DNA of 50,377 nt from positions 1 through 50,377 of the IMG/VR virus record IMGVR_UViG_3300030020_000030. One strand, written 5' to 3'. The stretch comes from a virus. Below, piece by piece: positions 30,942-40,675 of the stretch. Positions within the stretch are counted from its first letter, which is position 1; each line of letters opens with the position of its first letter. Under the pieces are notes generated by a model. That model was not told the DNA's origin, made no database searches, and saw nothing but the letters and a program-made list of their open reading frames with translations. The translations under genes and the position numbers were made by a program.

Positions 30942-33379
30942 TATCCAATCTGAAGTGAAAGGCCACAGCGACACTTAGGATGGCCCGGTGTCATTAAATC
31001 ACCGCTGGTAAAGTGCTCGTCTATTGATATCCATCCATCCATTTCATTAAGCTGGCAGATGTCGGCGCAAACCTTTGAGTCGTTTTCTGTTATCCAGGAC
31101 TTACGCGAAGTGTAACCTACTGATCCTAAAAGCTGAGCCGCAATAGACAAACCCAAAGAATTTGCCCTAGTTGCCTCTGCTCCAGCTATCAGAGCGGCAC
31201 GAGCACCACCAAATACCGTACTCTCTATTCCACCAGATACAGCATCGACTGTCAATCCCTCTTCAATTCCTTGAATTATAGCTCGTTCTATCATATTGAC
31301 TGTGGTGCCGTCAATAGATATATCAGCAGTGGCATTTGCTACAAGTTCCCCTTGAGCGTTATACTGCATACCAACAAGCTCTGCAGCCCTGGCCGTGGCT
31401 TGGCTTTCTACCGCAGCAGCCGCATCTGAGACAGAAACGTCTCCCTCAGGAAAGTTTGATAACACTTCATTGGCAGAGCTTTGTGCTATATCTACCAACC
31501 CACCTTGAATGCCTGCAGGTATTTGAGAAAATCCTGAGAGATCAACCGACTCAGCAATACTTCTAGCGGAGGAAACTTCAAACATTGACGCTTTACCCAA
31601 ACGGTGAAGCGACTGCTTTACATGATATGCTGCCTTAGAGCCTACCTTAAGGAACACATCATGTAAAGCATTCTCAATTTGATCACGTGAAGCCACCAGC
31701 GATGGTCGCTCTACCTTAACTGAGATCAGTTTCGGATTGAAGGACTTTTTCAACCCTATTCCAAAAGGGACGCTAGCAACTTTGCCTACCCCCTTTGAAT
31801 TAGCCGCCGGTTTGTCCTTTGGCTTAGGAGTGGGTGGCGGTACGTCTTTTGGATCTTTGCCGGTTGATTGGCGCGTGGTGCCTTGTGCTTTTACATCATC
31901 GTGCACTTCACCAGCGCCCTGCGCACCACCCGCAGCACCAAACTGGTTAGTGGGAGCGATAGGAACCCAGCCTGTTGGTAGTAGGGCTAAATGTTGATCA
32001 CCACCATTGATAGGGTCCTCACCCAACTTATCCAGCGCCATATTTACTGAATAAATACCAACTTTTACGTAGTCGGTGATAATGGTTGCCTGCTTCCCCG
32101 CATCGACGTCATCAGGAAGCTCCCAGGTAAACTCTACGTCGCGGCGCTTCCACTCTTTCCAAATAATATAGTTAATAAGAGACTTAATCCACATTTGAAT
32201 GGGAGCAAGACCCTCTTCCTGTGCCTGTTCTTTCTGACTATCTGCGTTGGCGCGGCTTACCTGTTTGATAAATGGAGTTGGGGATACCGAGAAAGCGAAG
32301 CAACATACCCGAGCCAACCACTCTTCAGTCTCGTTAGTGAGCGCACCCTCTTTCGTGTTCATGACGTTCTTGGCACCACCTGGGATGAAACGGGCACGGC
32401 GACGTGTACCAGTCTCTCCAGCAAGAACGCTATCAAACCAATTTTGAAAATCTTTGATCTGGTTCATCGACCAGTTTTCTGGTGCCCCAATCAAAGCTTC
32501 TGGCACATTGCCCTCAGTGTAATACTGGAGCAAGTACATCTGACGGCGCAGCGCGATGTTTACTGTCATCACGATCTGCTCTACCGGACTATACCCATAC
32601 ACTTTATGTGCACGTGTATTGCGAGGGCGATAAATCAGATCATTTGTGGTATAGTTAACAGCAGGCATACCATGAAGGTCCTGCTGATAAGCTGGCAGAG
32701 GGGCCTGAGGCGTGCGGCCATGGTTGTCGATGATACGCTTTACGGTTGACCCATCAATGGGATCTAACCCAATCATTTTACCTGCACGGTTACGGCGAAC
32801 ATATAGAGTCGGCGCGTCGAGAACGAACAGGTCCTCAAGAATTTCACGAAGCCACGCATCCCAAAACTGGTCGCCATCGGGCATCGTAAAAAAGTCTCTG
32901 ATCTCGGTTAACACCGGATCGTTGGGCTTGGTAAGGTTCTTTCCATTCGCATCTTGGCGCGGCTTGATATTCCAGGTAAGACGAACTACCTGATCCTTGC
33001 GCGTCTCAATAATAGTGCGCAGAACGTCGTAGCTTTCAGCCAAGGCCCGAAGGTCAGCGAACTTGATTGGCTCATAGGCACGTGGCTCAATATTTAAGTT
33101 GTATCCCGAAGGAAAATCAAATTGACGCCCCGCGACTTCAGGAGGGGCGGTGGGGGCCATCGGATTAAGAGGGCCAAACCAATCAGCAGGCGAACCCGTT
33201 ACAATGCCTGGGCTATATCCACCTGGAGTAGTATACCCATATCCGGCGTATTGAAGGGTGTATGGGTTGCCCGACGCGCCTGGGTCTTGACCCGGCACAG
33301 CCGTGGGATTAGGAATAGCTGGTTTCGGCGGATTGGCCTGGGGCAACGGCTTCACGGTTCCCTTTGATCGGTCAACCAT
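30941..33379 (-). CDS. Portal protein fused to a MuF-like minor head protein (812 aa)
   Basis: After a Pro-rich start (1-60), residues 90-470 have portal features: YDVLRTIIETRKDQVVRLTW, ELPDDVDAGKQATIITDYVK and INGGDQHLAL. The C-terminal 300 residues read as a MuF (gp7/F) domain: helical segments then CADICQLNEMDGWI and a final HPKCRCGLSLQ, the zinc-like Cys/His end of MuF. In most phages these are two genes. The linker (480-530) is Pro/Lys-rich. It overlaps the start of the small gene at 33379 by three bases. Confidence 0.88.
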   Translation of the reverse strand: MVDRSKGTVKPLPQANPPKPAIPNPTAVPGQDPGASGNPYTLQYAGYGYTTPGGYSPGIVTGSPADWFGPLNPMAPTAPPEVAGRQFDFPSGYNLNIEPRAYEPIKFADLRALAESYDVLRTIIETRKDQVVRLTWNIKPRQDANGKNLTKPNDPVLTEIRDFFTMPDGDQFWDAWLREILEDLFVLDAPTLYVRRNRAGKMIGLDPIDGSTVKRIIDNHGRTPQAPLPAYQQDLHGMPAVNYTTNDLIYRPRNTRAHKVYGYSPVEQIVMTVNIALRRQMYLLQYYTEGNVPEALIGAPENWSMNQIKDFQNWFDSVLAGETGTRRRARFIPGGAKNVMNTKEGALTNETEEWLARVCCFAFSVSPTPFIKQVSRANADSQKEQAQEEGLAPIQMWIKSLINYIIWKEWKRRDVEFTWELPDDVDAGKQATIITDYVKVGIYSVNMALDKLGEDPINGGDQHLALLPTGWVPIAPTNQFGAAGGAQGAGEVHDDVKAQGTTRQSTGKDPKDVPPPTPKPKDKPAANSKGVGKVASVPFGIGLKKSFNPKLISVKVERPSLVASRDQIENALHDVFLKVGSKAAYHVKQSLHRLGKASMFEVSSARSIAESVDLSGFSQIPAGIQGGLVDIAQSSANEVLSNFPEGDVSVSDAAAAVESQATARAAELVGMQYNAQGELVANATADISIDGTTVNMIERAIIQGIEEGLTVDAVSGGIESTVFGGARAALIAGAEATRANSLGLSIAAQLLGSVGYTSRKSWITENDSKVCADICQLNEMDGWISIDEHFTSGDLMTPGHPKCRCGLSLQIG

Positions 33380-33597
33380 TAGTATACCCCTTGCTCGGTT
33401 GACATAGGGGGTAAGTTTGCCACCATATGTGCATCTGTTTTTATGATTTTGTAAAAAACGTTGTCAACGTTGCGTTCTTTCAATAGAAGGTCCATTACCT
33501 CTAAAGCGCTATGTTTAGCGGACGCAAACATTAAAGCTGCCCGTATCTTGGGTGGAAGTAAATCAAATGCTTCCATGTCTGATACGGGCAGCAACAT
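33379..33597 (-). CDS. Small protein upstream of the portal (72 aa)
   Basis: The stop codon overlaps the portal start (TAATG). The helical product reads LLPPKIRAALMFASAKHSAL then EVMDLLLKERNVDNVFYKII. No motif recognised. Coupled translation with the portal suggests an assembly helper. No clear AGGAGG is seen upstream, and the start codon lies 4 bases after the previous gene, so a ribosome may simply re-initiate. Confidence 0.6.
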   Translation of the reverse strand: MLLPVSDMEAFDLLPPKIRAALMFASAKHSALEVMDLLLKERNVDNVFYKIIKTDAHMVANLPPMSTEQGVY

Positions 33598-33601
33598 ACA
33601 C

Positions 33602-34150
33602 TTAACTCAGAACCGTACCGAACACGTAGATATCAGCAGTGGCCGCAGCACCCTCAGCAGTGGTGAGTGACAAGTACAGTGCCAGCGTGGACTGAACCAA
33701 GCTCACCGCAATCGGCACCGAAAACGCATGAGTCGGGATCACAACTGACGTATATCCCTGATTGGCAGCAACAATCGGCGTACCACCCTTGGAAGATGCC
33801 GAATAGAAACCACCGACTGCAGAAGCAAGCGTGTGGCTCGCATTAACAATCAGGATCTTCTCGATGATGACGGTGCCGCCGACCGGATCGAACCCGGCTA
33901 CGGAAAGCGGGATTTGCTGATCAGTGGTGATATTGAAGTTCGCACCGATCAACTTGCCGAGGAAGACACCATCACGCTGCGTGGCTGGCAGAACTGTGAA
34001 ACCAGCCTGCTGAAGATCATTGATGTCGACGGACTGAACGCCAGAAATAAATCCATTGGCATCAATGATGTAGTGACTTCCAGACTTGGCATGAATAACA
34101 GCGGACATGTAACCCGCTGGTGCCATCATATTCACTACAGCACTAGTCAT
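33602..34150 (-). CDS. Virion-operon protein, beta-rich (182 aa)
   Basis: ATG 34150 follows AAGGAGAATAAC and a promoter at 34177-34204. The N-terminal part MTSAVVNMMAPAGYMSAVIH then SGSHYIIDANGFISGVQSVD and LQQAGFTVLPATQRDG is a phage head-region pattern, followed by a beta-rich domain of about 100 residues. Probable head decoration or a portal-associated protein; strong ribosome site suggests many copies. Confidence 0.65.
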   Translation of the reverse strand: MTSAVVNMMAPAGYMSAVIHAKSGSHYIIDANGFISGVQSVDINDLQQAGFTVLPATQRDGVFLGKLIGANFNITTDQQIPLSVAGFDPVGGTVIIEKILIVNASHTLASAVGGFYSASSKGGTPIVAANQGYTSVVIPTHAFSVPIAVSLVQSTLALYLSLTTAEGAAATADIYVFGTVLS

Positions 34151-34176
34151 TGTTATTCTCCTTATATAGGGTGCAT

Positions 34177-34204
34177 TTTATATGAATGAGGATAGCACCG
34201 TCAA
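34177..34204 (-). promoter_or_regulatory. Leftward promoter of the head genes
   Basis: Read on the minus strand: TTGACG (34204-34199), 16-base spacer, TATAAA (34182-34177). It lies in the 70-bp gap between terminase and the beta-rich head gene, and would raise expression of the head and tail genes over terminase. Confidence 0.65.
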
Positions 34205-34220
34205 TCCCCTAGGCCATTCC

Positions 34221-35795
34221 TTAGTTAGATTGCTCCATTTCACGAAACCCAAGCCTTTTAAATGCAGCAGCGTCTTCTATATTTACTCGTACAGTGCCGT
34301 TGGTAGCGACTACATATTTGATACCATTTTTACCAAATATAGTAGGAACTTCTGGATTGTTGCTGCCCATAAGCACGGTTTTGATTTCTACTTTCTCAGC
34401 CTTGATATCCACTCCACCGTTAGCAGCCAAGCGGCGATAATACTCAAATATACCCTGGCTATCCATGTCACCAAGAAGAACTTCAGTAACCAGCCACACC
34501 ATAGCATCCATTCGGTCTGGAGAGTATCCGGCTTTGGTTCTGTTAAAACCAGTCGTAAAAGCTGTCATCTGGTCTTCAAGTTTATTAAACACTCCGCGAT
34601 GGTGGACCTTATTTTGATCATATAATGCGGACACAGGCTCAGCCCGCGCAACTTTACCTCGCGAAGCCCGAACACCCTTAAATGGTATGCTAGAATTAAT
34701 ACCAGTAATAGTGTTCTCCACCATATCACCGCCGTTGTTTACCTCCCCAATAATAAGATCAGCTTGATATTTATGATAGAGTTTAATAGCAAGCTCACCC
34801 CATTCATTTGGAGTATACTTACCTGAGGCATCTTCAAGGATATGAGCATGACCCTCAGCATCACACCCACCAACAATAACTCCAGTTTCGTCACTGCCTT
34901 CTTCAGTAGAAGCAGCAGGATCAATAGATACAACAATACGTTCAAGTTGAAGTTCCTCAATTCTCGCCACAGATGGCAAACGGTTGCGGTCTATAACCTC
35001 ATTGGACCATAGCGCACCTTGGATGTCCTCAAGAATTTCTGCTTCAAGTTCCTGTCTTCCCAAACGTGTACCAGTGTACTGACTGATAAGAATTTGAAAG
35101 TTACGAGAAAGGTTGGAAAAATTCTCAGACGTGCTACCACGGGTAACAATAACCCGCAGATCCTTTAGGGTTTGATTGCGTTCGGTAATCTTGCCTACAG
35201 ACAAGTCAACCAGATTGCGAATAAGCTGAATTGGCTTAGGAGTAGTAGTGAGCAAAGCATATGAATGGTTACCTAATCGCAAACCAAACATTGCTTGGTC
35301 AAACATTTCCCTGGCACCACCCTTAACCTGATCCCAAGCGGCCAACTCGTCTCCCCATAACCTATGACACTGAGGACCACGGGCACGCTCTGGTGCTTCA
35401 GCCGAGAACCCACGGATAATGCTGCCGTTAGTCAGGTATATTTCACCGAGGGAACGGTTGTAACCATGGGGTTTAATGCACTCGGGGGGTATGATACCAA
35501 TCAAACCAGACTCACCCTCATAACAAACCGACCGTAAATCACCATGGGTACTAGCTACAACGTGAGTAATAGTATTCTTTTCATTCCAAGTATCCCATGC
35601 CACTTTCTCTGCAGCCAAACGAGTCTTACCGTTCCCTCGGCCAGCCAAATATAACCAAATATCCCAATCCTGGCCGGGGGGTGGTAGTTGGTTCGGTCGC
35701 GCAGTGTCAATCCATGACTTCCGGTGCGCAAGCATTTTGATGCGCGCCGTCTGGCTGGTAAGATTGCGCATGGTATATTCAGGAAGTTCGTTCAT
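34221..35795 (-). CDS. terL: Terminase large subunit
   Basis: DNA-packaging motor and headful nuclease, 524 aa. Walker A is LAGRGNGKTRLAAE (GRGNGKT 52-58). Walker B lies in RLWGDELAAW. The nuclease domain has VVSIDPAAS and GGCDAEGHAH with further acids near the C-terminus, as in the T4 gp17/GTA-type TerL family. Start ATG 35795 overlaps the preceding gene stop by four bases. AT-rich codons compared with the GC-rich fibre genes upstream. Confidence 0.95.
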   Translation of the reverse strand: MNELPEYTMRNLTSQTARIKMLAHRKSWIDTARPNQLPPPGQDWDIWLYLAGRGNGKTRLAAEKVAWDTWNEKNTITHVVASTHGDLRSVCYEGESGLIGIIPPECIKPHGYNRSLGEIYLTNGSIIRGFSAEAPERARGPQCHRLWGDELAAWDQVKGGAREMFDQAMFGLRLGNHSYALLTTTPKPIQLIRNLVDLSVGKITERNQTLKDLRVIVTRGSTSENFSNLSRNFQILISQYTGTRLGRQELEAEILEDIQGALWSNEVIDRNRLPSVARIEELQLERIVVSIDPAASTEEGSDETGVIVGGCDAEGHAHILEDASGKYTPNEWGELAIKLYHKYQADLIIGEVNNGGDMVENTITGINSSIPFKGVRASRGKVARAEPVSALYDQNKVHHRGVFNKLEDQMTAFTTGFNRTKAGYSPDRMDAMVWLVTEVLLGDMDSQGIFEYYRRLAANGGVDIKAEKVEIKTVLMGSNNPEVPTIFGKNGIKYVVATNGTVRVNIEDAAAFKRLGFREMEQSN

Positions 35796-36100
35796 GATCC
35801 GTGTCTAAATGAGGAATAGAGGGTGCCTAAAGCCGTCAAGGCGCTTAGAAACAGGGCACCAGCAGACATTATGGTTGTGCTATGGCTTTTTTCTTCTCTG
35901 TCTTCGGTTTCCTGCGCTGTCGAATGTCGAGTTTGATTAAGCTCGATGCGATTAACCGTAGCAAGAACAACCTGCATAGTTGAATTTAAAGCACGTATAT
36001 CTTCTTTAGCGCGGCCAAGCTCATTAATGGCAACAGCCAGCCTTACCTGATCGGAACCCTCTGGCATACCATCAATCTCCTCTTTATCTTGATTAGACAT
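35792..36100 (-). CDS. Small coiled-coil membrane protein, XhlA-like (102 aa)
   Basis: Residues 20-65 form a heptad-like helix (AINELGRAKEDIRALNSTMQ) and residues 78-96 a hydrophobic segment (MSAGALFLSALTALGTLYSS), then a short basic end. This layout is that of XhlA/holin-associated proteins or of small membrane anchors. It lies directly before terL rather than beside the endolysin, so a lysis role is open. Confidence 0.65.
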   Translation of the reverse strand: MSNQDKEEIDGMPEGSDQVRLAVAINELGRAKEDIRALNSTMQVVLATVNRIELNQTRHSTAQETEDREEKSHSTTIMSAGALFLSALTALGTLYSSFRHGS

Positions 36101-36111
36101 ACAAATGATCC

Positions 36112-36405
36112 TTATGAAGGAACATTTGGCACAACAGGCACTATTCCAGAGCGTGTGGCCAAGTACCCATCAACCGTTACCACGCTGCATGACAACTCTG
36201 GATAAGCAAGGCTGGAGCCAGCCATTATTTTAAAAATTACTTTGCCACCCACCACCTGGAGTGTATTGACAACAATGGAAATACCCGCTCCAACGGTTAC
36301 CATTGGAGTACCAGAAATGGCATCACCTGTTGTAAGCCAACCAGTAAAGTCAAAGCTAAACCAGGCATTGTCTCCAAACGCCATGGCACCAAACTTATAT
36401 GGCAT
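36112..36405 (-). CDS. Small beta-rich virion protein (97 aa)
   Basis: Starts MPYKFGAMAFGDNAWFSFDF, then TGWLTTGDAISGTPMVTVG and two more strand-rich stretches. The pattern of W..TGD.I...... is that of fibre-adaptor proteins in tailed phages. AT-rich. It sits between the AT-rich structural gene and the small membrane gene. Confidence 0.6.
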   Translation of the reverse strand: MPYKFGAMAFGDNAWFSFDFTGWLTTGDAISGTPMVTVGAGISIVVNTLQVVGGKVIFKIMAGSSLAYPELSCSVVTVDGYLATRSGIVPVVPNVPS

Positions 36406-36416
36406 CTCGATACACC

Positions 36417-37205
36417 TTACTTGGTTATTGTCAGAGTACGCAGATCAGTAGGCACTACAAAAGATCTAAGGTCAGGTTGCACCACAAAAATTTGATCTGG
36501 TACAATATAAATGTTAATTGGTGCTGAAGTTCCGCCATTATATGACATCTGCAACGGTTGCGAGAATATAAATGAAATGCTATATGCCCACTCAGCAGGA
36601 GAAATCAGGGTACGAAACATTCCCGCCGATGTATAGTTTTGAACTTTTTGATCCACATAAATACTGGCAACAGTCGAAACGGGCTGAATGGCATCTAACT
36701 TAACACCGGATTTAAGCGAAGCCGGAACAACGGTGTCTGCTACAAACTTAGTGTTACCATATAACGGCAAATTCTGATCTTTACGCGTTACTACGCCAAA
36801 GCTAATTGGTATATTAGTATCCCAAGACGTTACAAGGGCCGAGGACAACCAAGAAACAGAGGAGTTAATACTACCATATGACAGTTTAAGCATGAATGCT
36901 GGTGAGTTATAGTTTACCTGCAAACTAATAAACCATGCAATTGTGCTATTATAATTGATCTGTGTATTTCCAATTGTAAATTTTGGAACGATCAAATCCA
37001 TTTTAGTATTGAGTGTATATTGAAATGGAGCATTATTGTTCGTTTGTATATTAGACAGTGTTGCATTTTTAGCATAAATATTGTTTAATATAGAACCCTG
37101 TATATATACACCGGAATTATAATCAATAGATATAGTAAATCCACTAATGATATATGGTTGACCAGCAAAAGGTAACTCACCAAATGATGATATACCAAAA
37201 CTCAT
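36417..37205 (-). CDS. AT-rich virion protein with FGxxPF start (262 aa)
   Basis: Starts MSFGISSFGELPFAGQPY; the SFG..SFGELPF pattern is a frequent N-terminus of minor virion proteins. The rest is Asn/Ser/Ile-rich and beta-like, with the end DQIFVVQPDLRSFVVPTDLR, which looks like a bound strand repeat. Base composition is strikingly AT-rich beside the GC-rich genes at 37269-41770, so it may have a different origin. Function unknown; probably a surface or fibre component. Confidence 0.65.
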   Translation of the reverse strand: MSFGISSFGELPFAGQPYIISGFTISIDYNSGVYIQGSILNNIYAKNATLSNIQTNNNAPFQYTLNTKMDLIVPKFTIGNTQINYNSTIAWFISLQVNYNSPAFMLKLSYGSINSSVSWLSSALVTSWDTNIPISFGVVTRKDQNLPLYGNTKFVADTVVPASLKSGVKLDAIQPVSTVASIYVDQKVQNYTSAGMFRTLISPAEWAYSISFIFSQPLQMSYNGGTSAPINIYIVPDQIFVVQPDLRSFVVPTDLRTLTITK

Positions 37206-37268
37206 GTGGACGCGACTGACAGATTAAGAATTTGCGTCATTCGCGCCTGAGTGAGTTTGCAGGCCATC

Positions 37269-37745
37269 TCATATTTCCACGGTTGAGGCGGCGAGATAGA
37301 GCGCGTCGATTTCAGCCCCCCCGAGGCCAAGCGCTCCGGCGATGCCCGCGAGTGTCGGGCTGCTGCGCGTCACGTCGGGGTTGCCTGTCCACGCGATTTG
37401 CAGCTCGATGTCCGACGACTGCGCAGCGATCACGGCGCTTGCGGCTGCGAGCATCGTTTGCGACGGGTTGGCCGGGTTTGGCGTGCGGTTGAGCGCGATT
37501 TTGATTTTCCAGAGGGGCACGCTTGTAACCTGGGCGACCATCTGCGCGGTGGTCGGGACCAGCGGCGTGGGAGGCGTGTCGCCCTCCAGCGTGTGCATGG
37601 CAAAATACCCCGCCGCGCTGGCCTCGGCACACGGCCCGCATGTCAGGCCGCCCCCCGTCCAAGTGCCGTCCGGTGCCTGCATGACAGTTACCATCTGGCC
37701 GGTGGATGAGTTGGTTGCGAAAGTCGCTGTGATCGTTTCGGACAT
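37269..37745 (-). CDS. GC-rich small protein linked to the fibre gene (158 aa)
   Basis: Starts MSETITATFATNSSTGQMVT, has a CGPCAEASAAGYF segment, then VPTTAQMVAQVTSVPLWKIK and a Pro/Ala-rich part. It ends 1 base before the fibre start and is read from the same mRNA. Composition is GC-rich like the fibre. Its place after a fibre gene suggests a fibre assembly or trimerisation factor, but the sequence shows no known motif. Confidence 0.6.
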   Translation of the reverse strand: MSETITATFATNSSTGQMVTVMQAPDGTWTGGGLTCGPCAEASAAGYFAMHTLEGDTPPTPLVPTTAQMVAQVTSVPLWKIKIALNRTPNPANPSQTMLAAASAVIAAQSSDIELQIAWTGNPDVTRSSPTLAGIAGALGLGGAEIDALYLAASTVEI

Positions 37746-40661
37746 TTATAGACCCACCTGCATTGTTAGCCCTGCGGTCCCTGCGCCACCAGCAGTTGTC
37801 GATGGGGTAGATGGCGTGGTCGCGCTCGCCGCCGAGCCGAACGTGGTGGCGTTGAAACCAGCCGACGATACCGAGCTACCCGAGGCGATGCCGGTCGTGC
37901 TGCCGGTCTGCGTCAGGACCAGCACCTCAACGTGCCCGTGCTGCCCGCCCTGCCCGCCCTGCCCGCCTTTTCCGGTGCCGGTGCCAGTGCCGCCCGCCCC
38001 GCCCGCCCCGCCGGAGACATCGATAGCGTTGGCAATCGGGGAGCCGGTCAGGCTCTCTGTGACAACATAGATGTCACCACCACCGCCGCCACCACCGGCT
38101 GCGCCACCTGCCGAGTTACCCGTGGCGGACGCATTGCCGCCCGCACCACCAACTGCGCCTTTGCTCTGGATGATCGCGGTGTTGGTGTTGGTGCCGCGTG
38201 CAATGGTGCGGCAATTTAATTGGATGCCACCCGGCGAACCGCCGCCACCGCCGCCAGCGCCCGACAGATTGGTGCCATCGCCGCCGCCCGCGCCACCACC
38301 TGACCCGCCGTTGGATGCAAATGTCTGCCCGGCCGTGCCGTTGCTATTGCCTCCGGACTGGAGATTTATTTGCGGGGTGTTGCGCCACGCGGTTTGGTTG
38401 GGATTGGTGCTTGTGCCGCCCGCGCCACCAGCGTTGGTGCTCGCGCCGCCCGTGCCACCAACCCCACCGTAACCGCCACTGGATGCAGCGCTCCCGATAT
38501 TCGCCGACGCACCACCTACCCCGGTCGATCCCGCCGCGCCATTCGAGCCGCCGTTCGCAGCACGCATAGCTGTGCCGCCGTAGCTGTTGATCCCACCGCC
38601 CGTCCCGGCAGTTGCACCAGATGCAGCGCCCCCGGCGTTGGCGACGATATAAATTGCCCCCGTCTGGGCCGCAGATAGATCACATACGCCTTGAGAAAAA
38701 ATACGATAGGCTTGCGTGTTGATCGCCCCCGTCCCATTTATGGTCAGGGCGGCAGCGTGCAAGTCACGCGAGAGCGTCGTGGTGCCCGACGATATCACTA
38801 CGATGCCATCGGCACCCGTCCCCCACAGCGGGGTGCCTGTGTATGGCGACTGTGAGACGCCGTTGTTTTGCAAAACCGGGATATTAACGGTGCCCCCGAT
38901 GATCGACAGCGAGGTGGTTGACGCGTTGGTGGTCAGCCGTATTGCGCCCGAGGTATTGCGATACACAAGGTCGCCCGCCGCAGCATCGTTAACCCAGTTC
39001 CCAGCCGCGAACGCATAGCCGATCCAGGGGTTGGTACCCGGACCACCCGATCCGATGGCCGACGGCCCAGATGTGTCAAGGTTGAGCCACGTCCCGGTGT
39101 AGCCGGACCCTGAAAACCAACTCGGTGTGACCGTGAGACCCGACGTTCCCGATGCTACCGAGAAGACGCCGCCGGTCGTCACGCTACCGCCGTTTGCCCC
39201 TGCTAGCCCCAGATTAACAGCGCCGGTCCCGCTCGCCGTGATTGTCGGGGTGCCACCAGATGCGGCCTGGACGATGTTGATGCCGTTTATGCCCGAGGTG
39301 ACAGACACCACGTTGATGATGGCGTGGGCCGCCCCATCCTCAAACATATAGGCGGTGCCGACGCCCTTGGCCTGGAAGATTTGTCCAATATTTGCGTCGG
39401 AACCCGCCACGCCGCGCAGCACGAAGCCACTGCCGGACGCACTGCCATAGTCGTTGCCGTGGTTGGCTACTGCGGCGTTGTTTCCGGGGCCAAAGGACCA
39501 ATCAACCCCGCGCAAGGTGCTTCCAAGCTGGACGCTCCCGCTTCCGTTGCCCTTCAGGGCCAGCGATCCGTTGGTAGTCTGAGCTGTGACTGTGTTGGTG
39601 GTGAGCGACAAAACAGTGGTGTTGCCGGTCGGATCAATCGTTGCCCCCGGCGACAGCCAAGCCGCGTTTGTGAACGTGCCATGAGAGAAATCCACGCCGT
39701 TTGCAACCGTCCCCGCCGATCCGGTGCCTGCGTGGGGATACCAGACGATCAACGTGCCGGTGGATGATACGGGGTTGTAGCCCTGGTAAAGCCCAAAGCT
39801 CAGGCCGTATTGCAGCGTGTCGGTGCCGTCTGCGCCCCCGCTGGACGCCCCAAAATAAGTTGAGAACCGGCCCGACGGCGCGGTATTCCCCGACTGGTTG
39901 ACGATCTGCAACCCGATGAGGTCGTTGAAGGACGACCCGGTTTTTGCTGCGATGTCAATCTCGCCACCAACGACTTGGTCGATGTAGGTCGCGCCGGACA
40001 GTATGCGGGCGACAGCGTTGAACCCGTAATAGTGCCCGCTGTATGCGCCGGATGTGCCGTTGTCATTATAAGCATTCTGCGTCAGGAACGTGGCAGCCGT
40101 GTAATACCCCGTATCCAACAGATTTGCTGTGGTGCCAACCTGGTTGTTGACAACATAAAGGCCTTGGTATCCACCGGTTCCTGTGGAAAAATTGTGGTTT
40201 ATGTAGCAGGCGTTATTTAGGCCGCTGCCGCCTGTGTTGCTGGACGTGTTTGTTACTGAAACAATGTTCCAGTCCTTCTCACCCGAGAAGGTTCCCGTCG
40301 CGGTCTCAGTGATGTTCAAGGACGTTCCGATGATCGCCCCACCCGGACCCGCCAGATACCGTTCGGCCGTCAGTGTGTTCGACACCAGAGTAGACCCGGT
40401 GAAATTCACCGCAGTCGTGCCACCGCTGGAGTTGTGTAGCACGGTCGTGCGTGTCAGCGTTCCGCTTGTCCATGTGCCGGTGCCCACTTCCCAGGGCACG
40501 CCGCTGGCATCGATGGCGAGGTAATCTACGGTATCGCCACTTGTGATGGACGGGATCGTGGAAAACGCGACGAAGCCCGTTGACGGCGTGCCGAGCGTGA
40601 ATGCAGCGGTGCCGGGTGCAGATATAGTCTCTTTAACCATGTCGCCATAGCGTTGTGCCAT
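37746..40661 (-). CDS. Tail fibre / adhesin with Gly-rich C-terminus (971 aa)
   Basis: Starts MAQRYGDMVKETISAPGTAA with the common fibre-type N-terminus. Middle part is Thr/Ser/Asn-rich beta-repeat. The last 300 residues are packed with Gly-rich stretches (GGSNGAAGSTGVGGASAN; GGAGGAGGTGTGTGKGGQGG), the type of poly-glycine layers used as receptor-binding tips in some tailed phages. GC-rich. It is the largest of the GC-rich genes at 37.3-41.8 kb and probably decides host range. Confidence 0.85.
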   Translation of the reverse strand: MAQRYGDMVKETISAPGTAAFTLGTPSTGFVAFSTIPSITSGDTVDYLAIDASGVPWEVGTGTWTSGTLTRTTVLHNSSGGTTAVNFTGSTLVSNTLTAERYLAGPGGAIIGTSLNITETATGTFSGEKDWNIVSVTNTSSNTGGSGLNNACYINHNFSTGTGGYQGLYVVNNQVGTTANLLDTGYYTAATFLTQNAYNDNGTSGAYSGHYYGFNAVARILSGATYIDQVVGGEIDIAAKTGSSFNDLIGLQIVNQSGNTAPSGRFSTYFGASSGGADGTDTLQYGLSFGLYQGYNPVSSTGTLIVWYPHAGTGSAGTVANGVDFSHGTFTNAAWLSPGATIDPTGNTTVLSLTTNTVTAQTTNGSLALKGNGSGSVQLGSTLRGVDWSFGPGNNAAVANHGNDYGSASGSGFVLRGVAGSDANIGQIFQAKGVGTAYMFEDGAAHAIINVVSVTSGINGINIVQAASGGTPTITASGTGAVNLGLAGANGGSVTTGGVFSVASGTSGLTVTPSWFSGSGYTGTWLNLDTSGPSAIGSGGPGTNPWIGYAFAAGNWVNDAAAGDLVYRNTSGAIRLTTNASTTSLSIIGGTVNIPVLQNNGVSQSPYTGTPLWGTGADGIVVISSGTTTLSRDLHAAALTINGTGAINTQAYRIFSQGVCDLSAAQTGAIYIVANAGGAASGATAGTGGGINSYGGTAMRAANGGSNGAAGSTGVGGASANIGSAASSGGYGGVGGTGGASTNAGGAGGTSTNPNQTAWRNTPQINLQSGGNSNGTAGQTFASNGGSGGGAGGGDGTNLSGAGGGGGGSPGGIQLNCRTIARGTNTNTAIIQSKGAVGGAGGNASATGNSAGGAAGGGGGGGDIYVVTESLTGSPIANAIDVSGGAGGAGGTGTGTGKGGQGGQGGQHGHVEVLVLTQTGSTTGIASGSSVSSAGFNATTFGSAASATTPSTPSTTAGGAGTAGLTMQVGL

Positions 40662-40675
40662 TTATTAGAGTCCTA

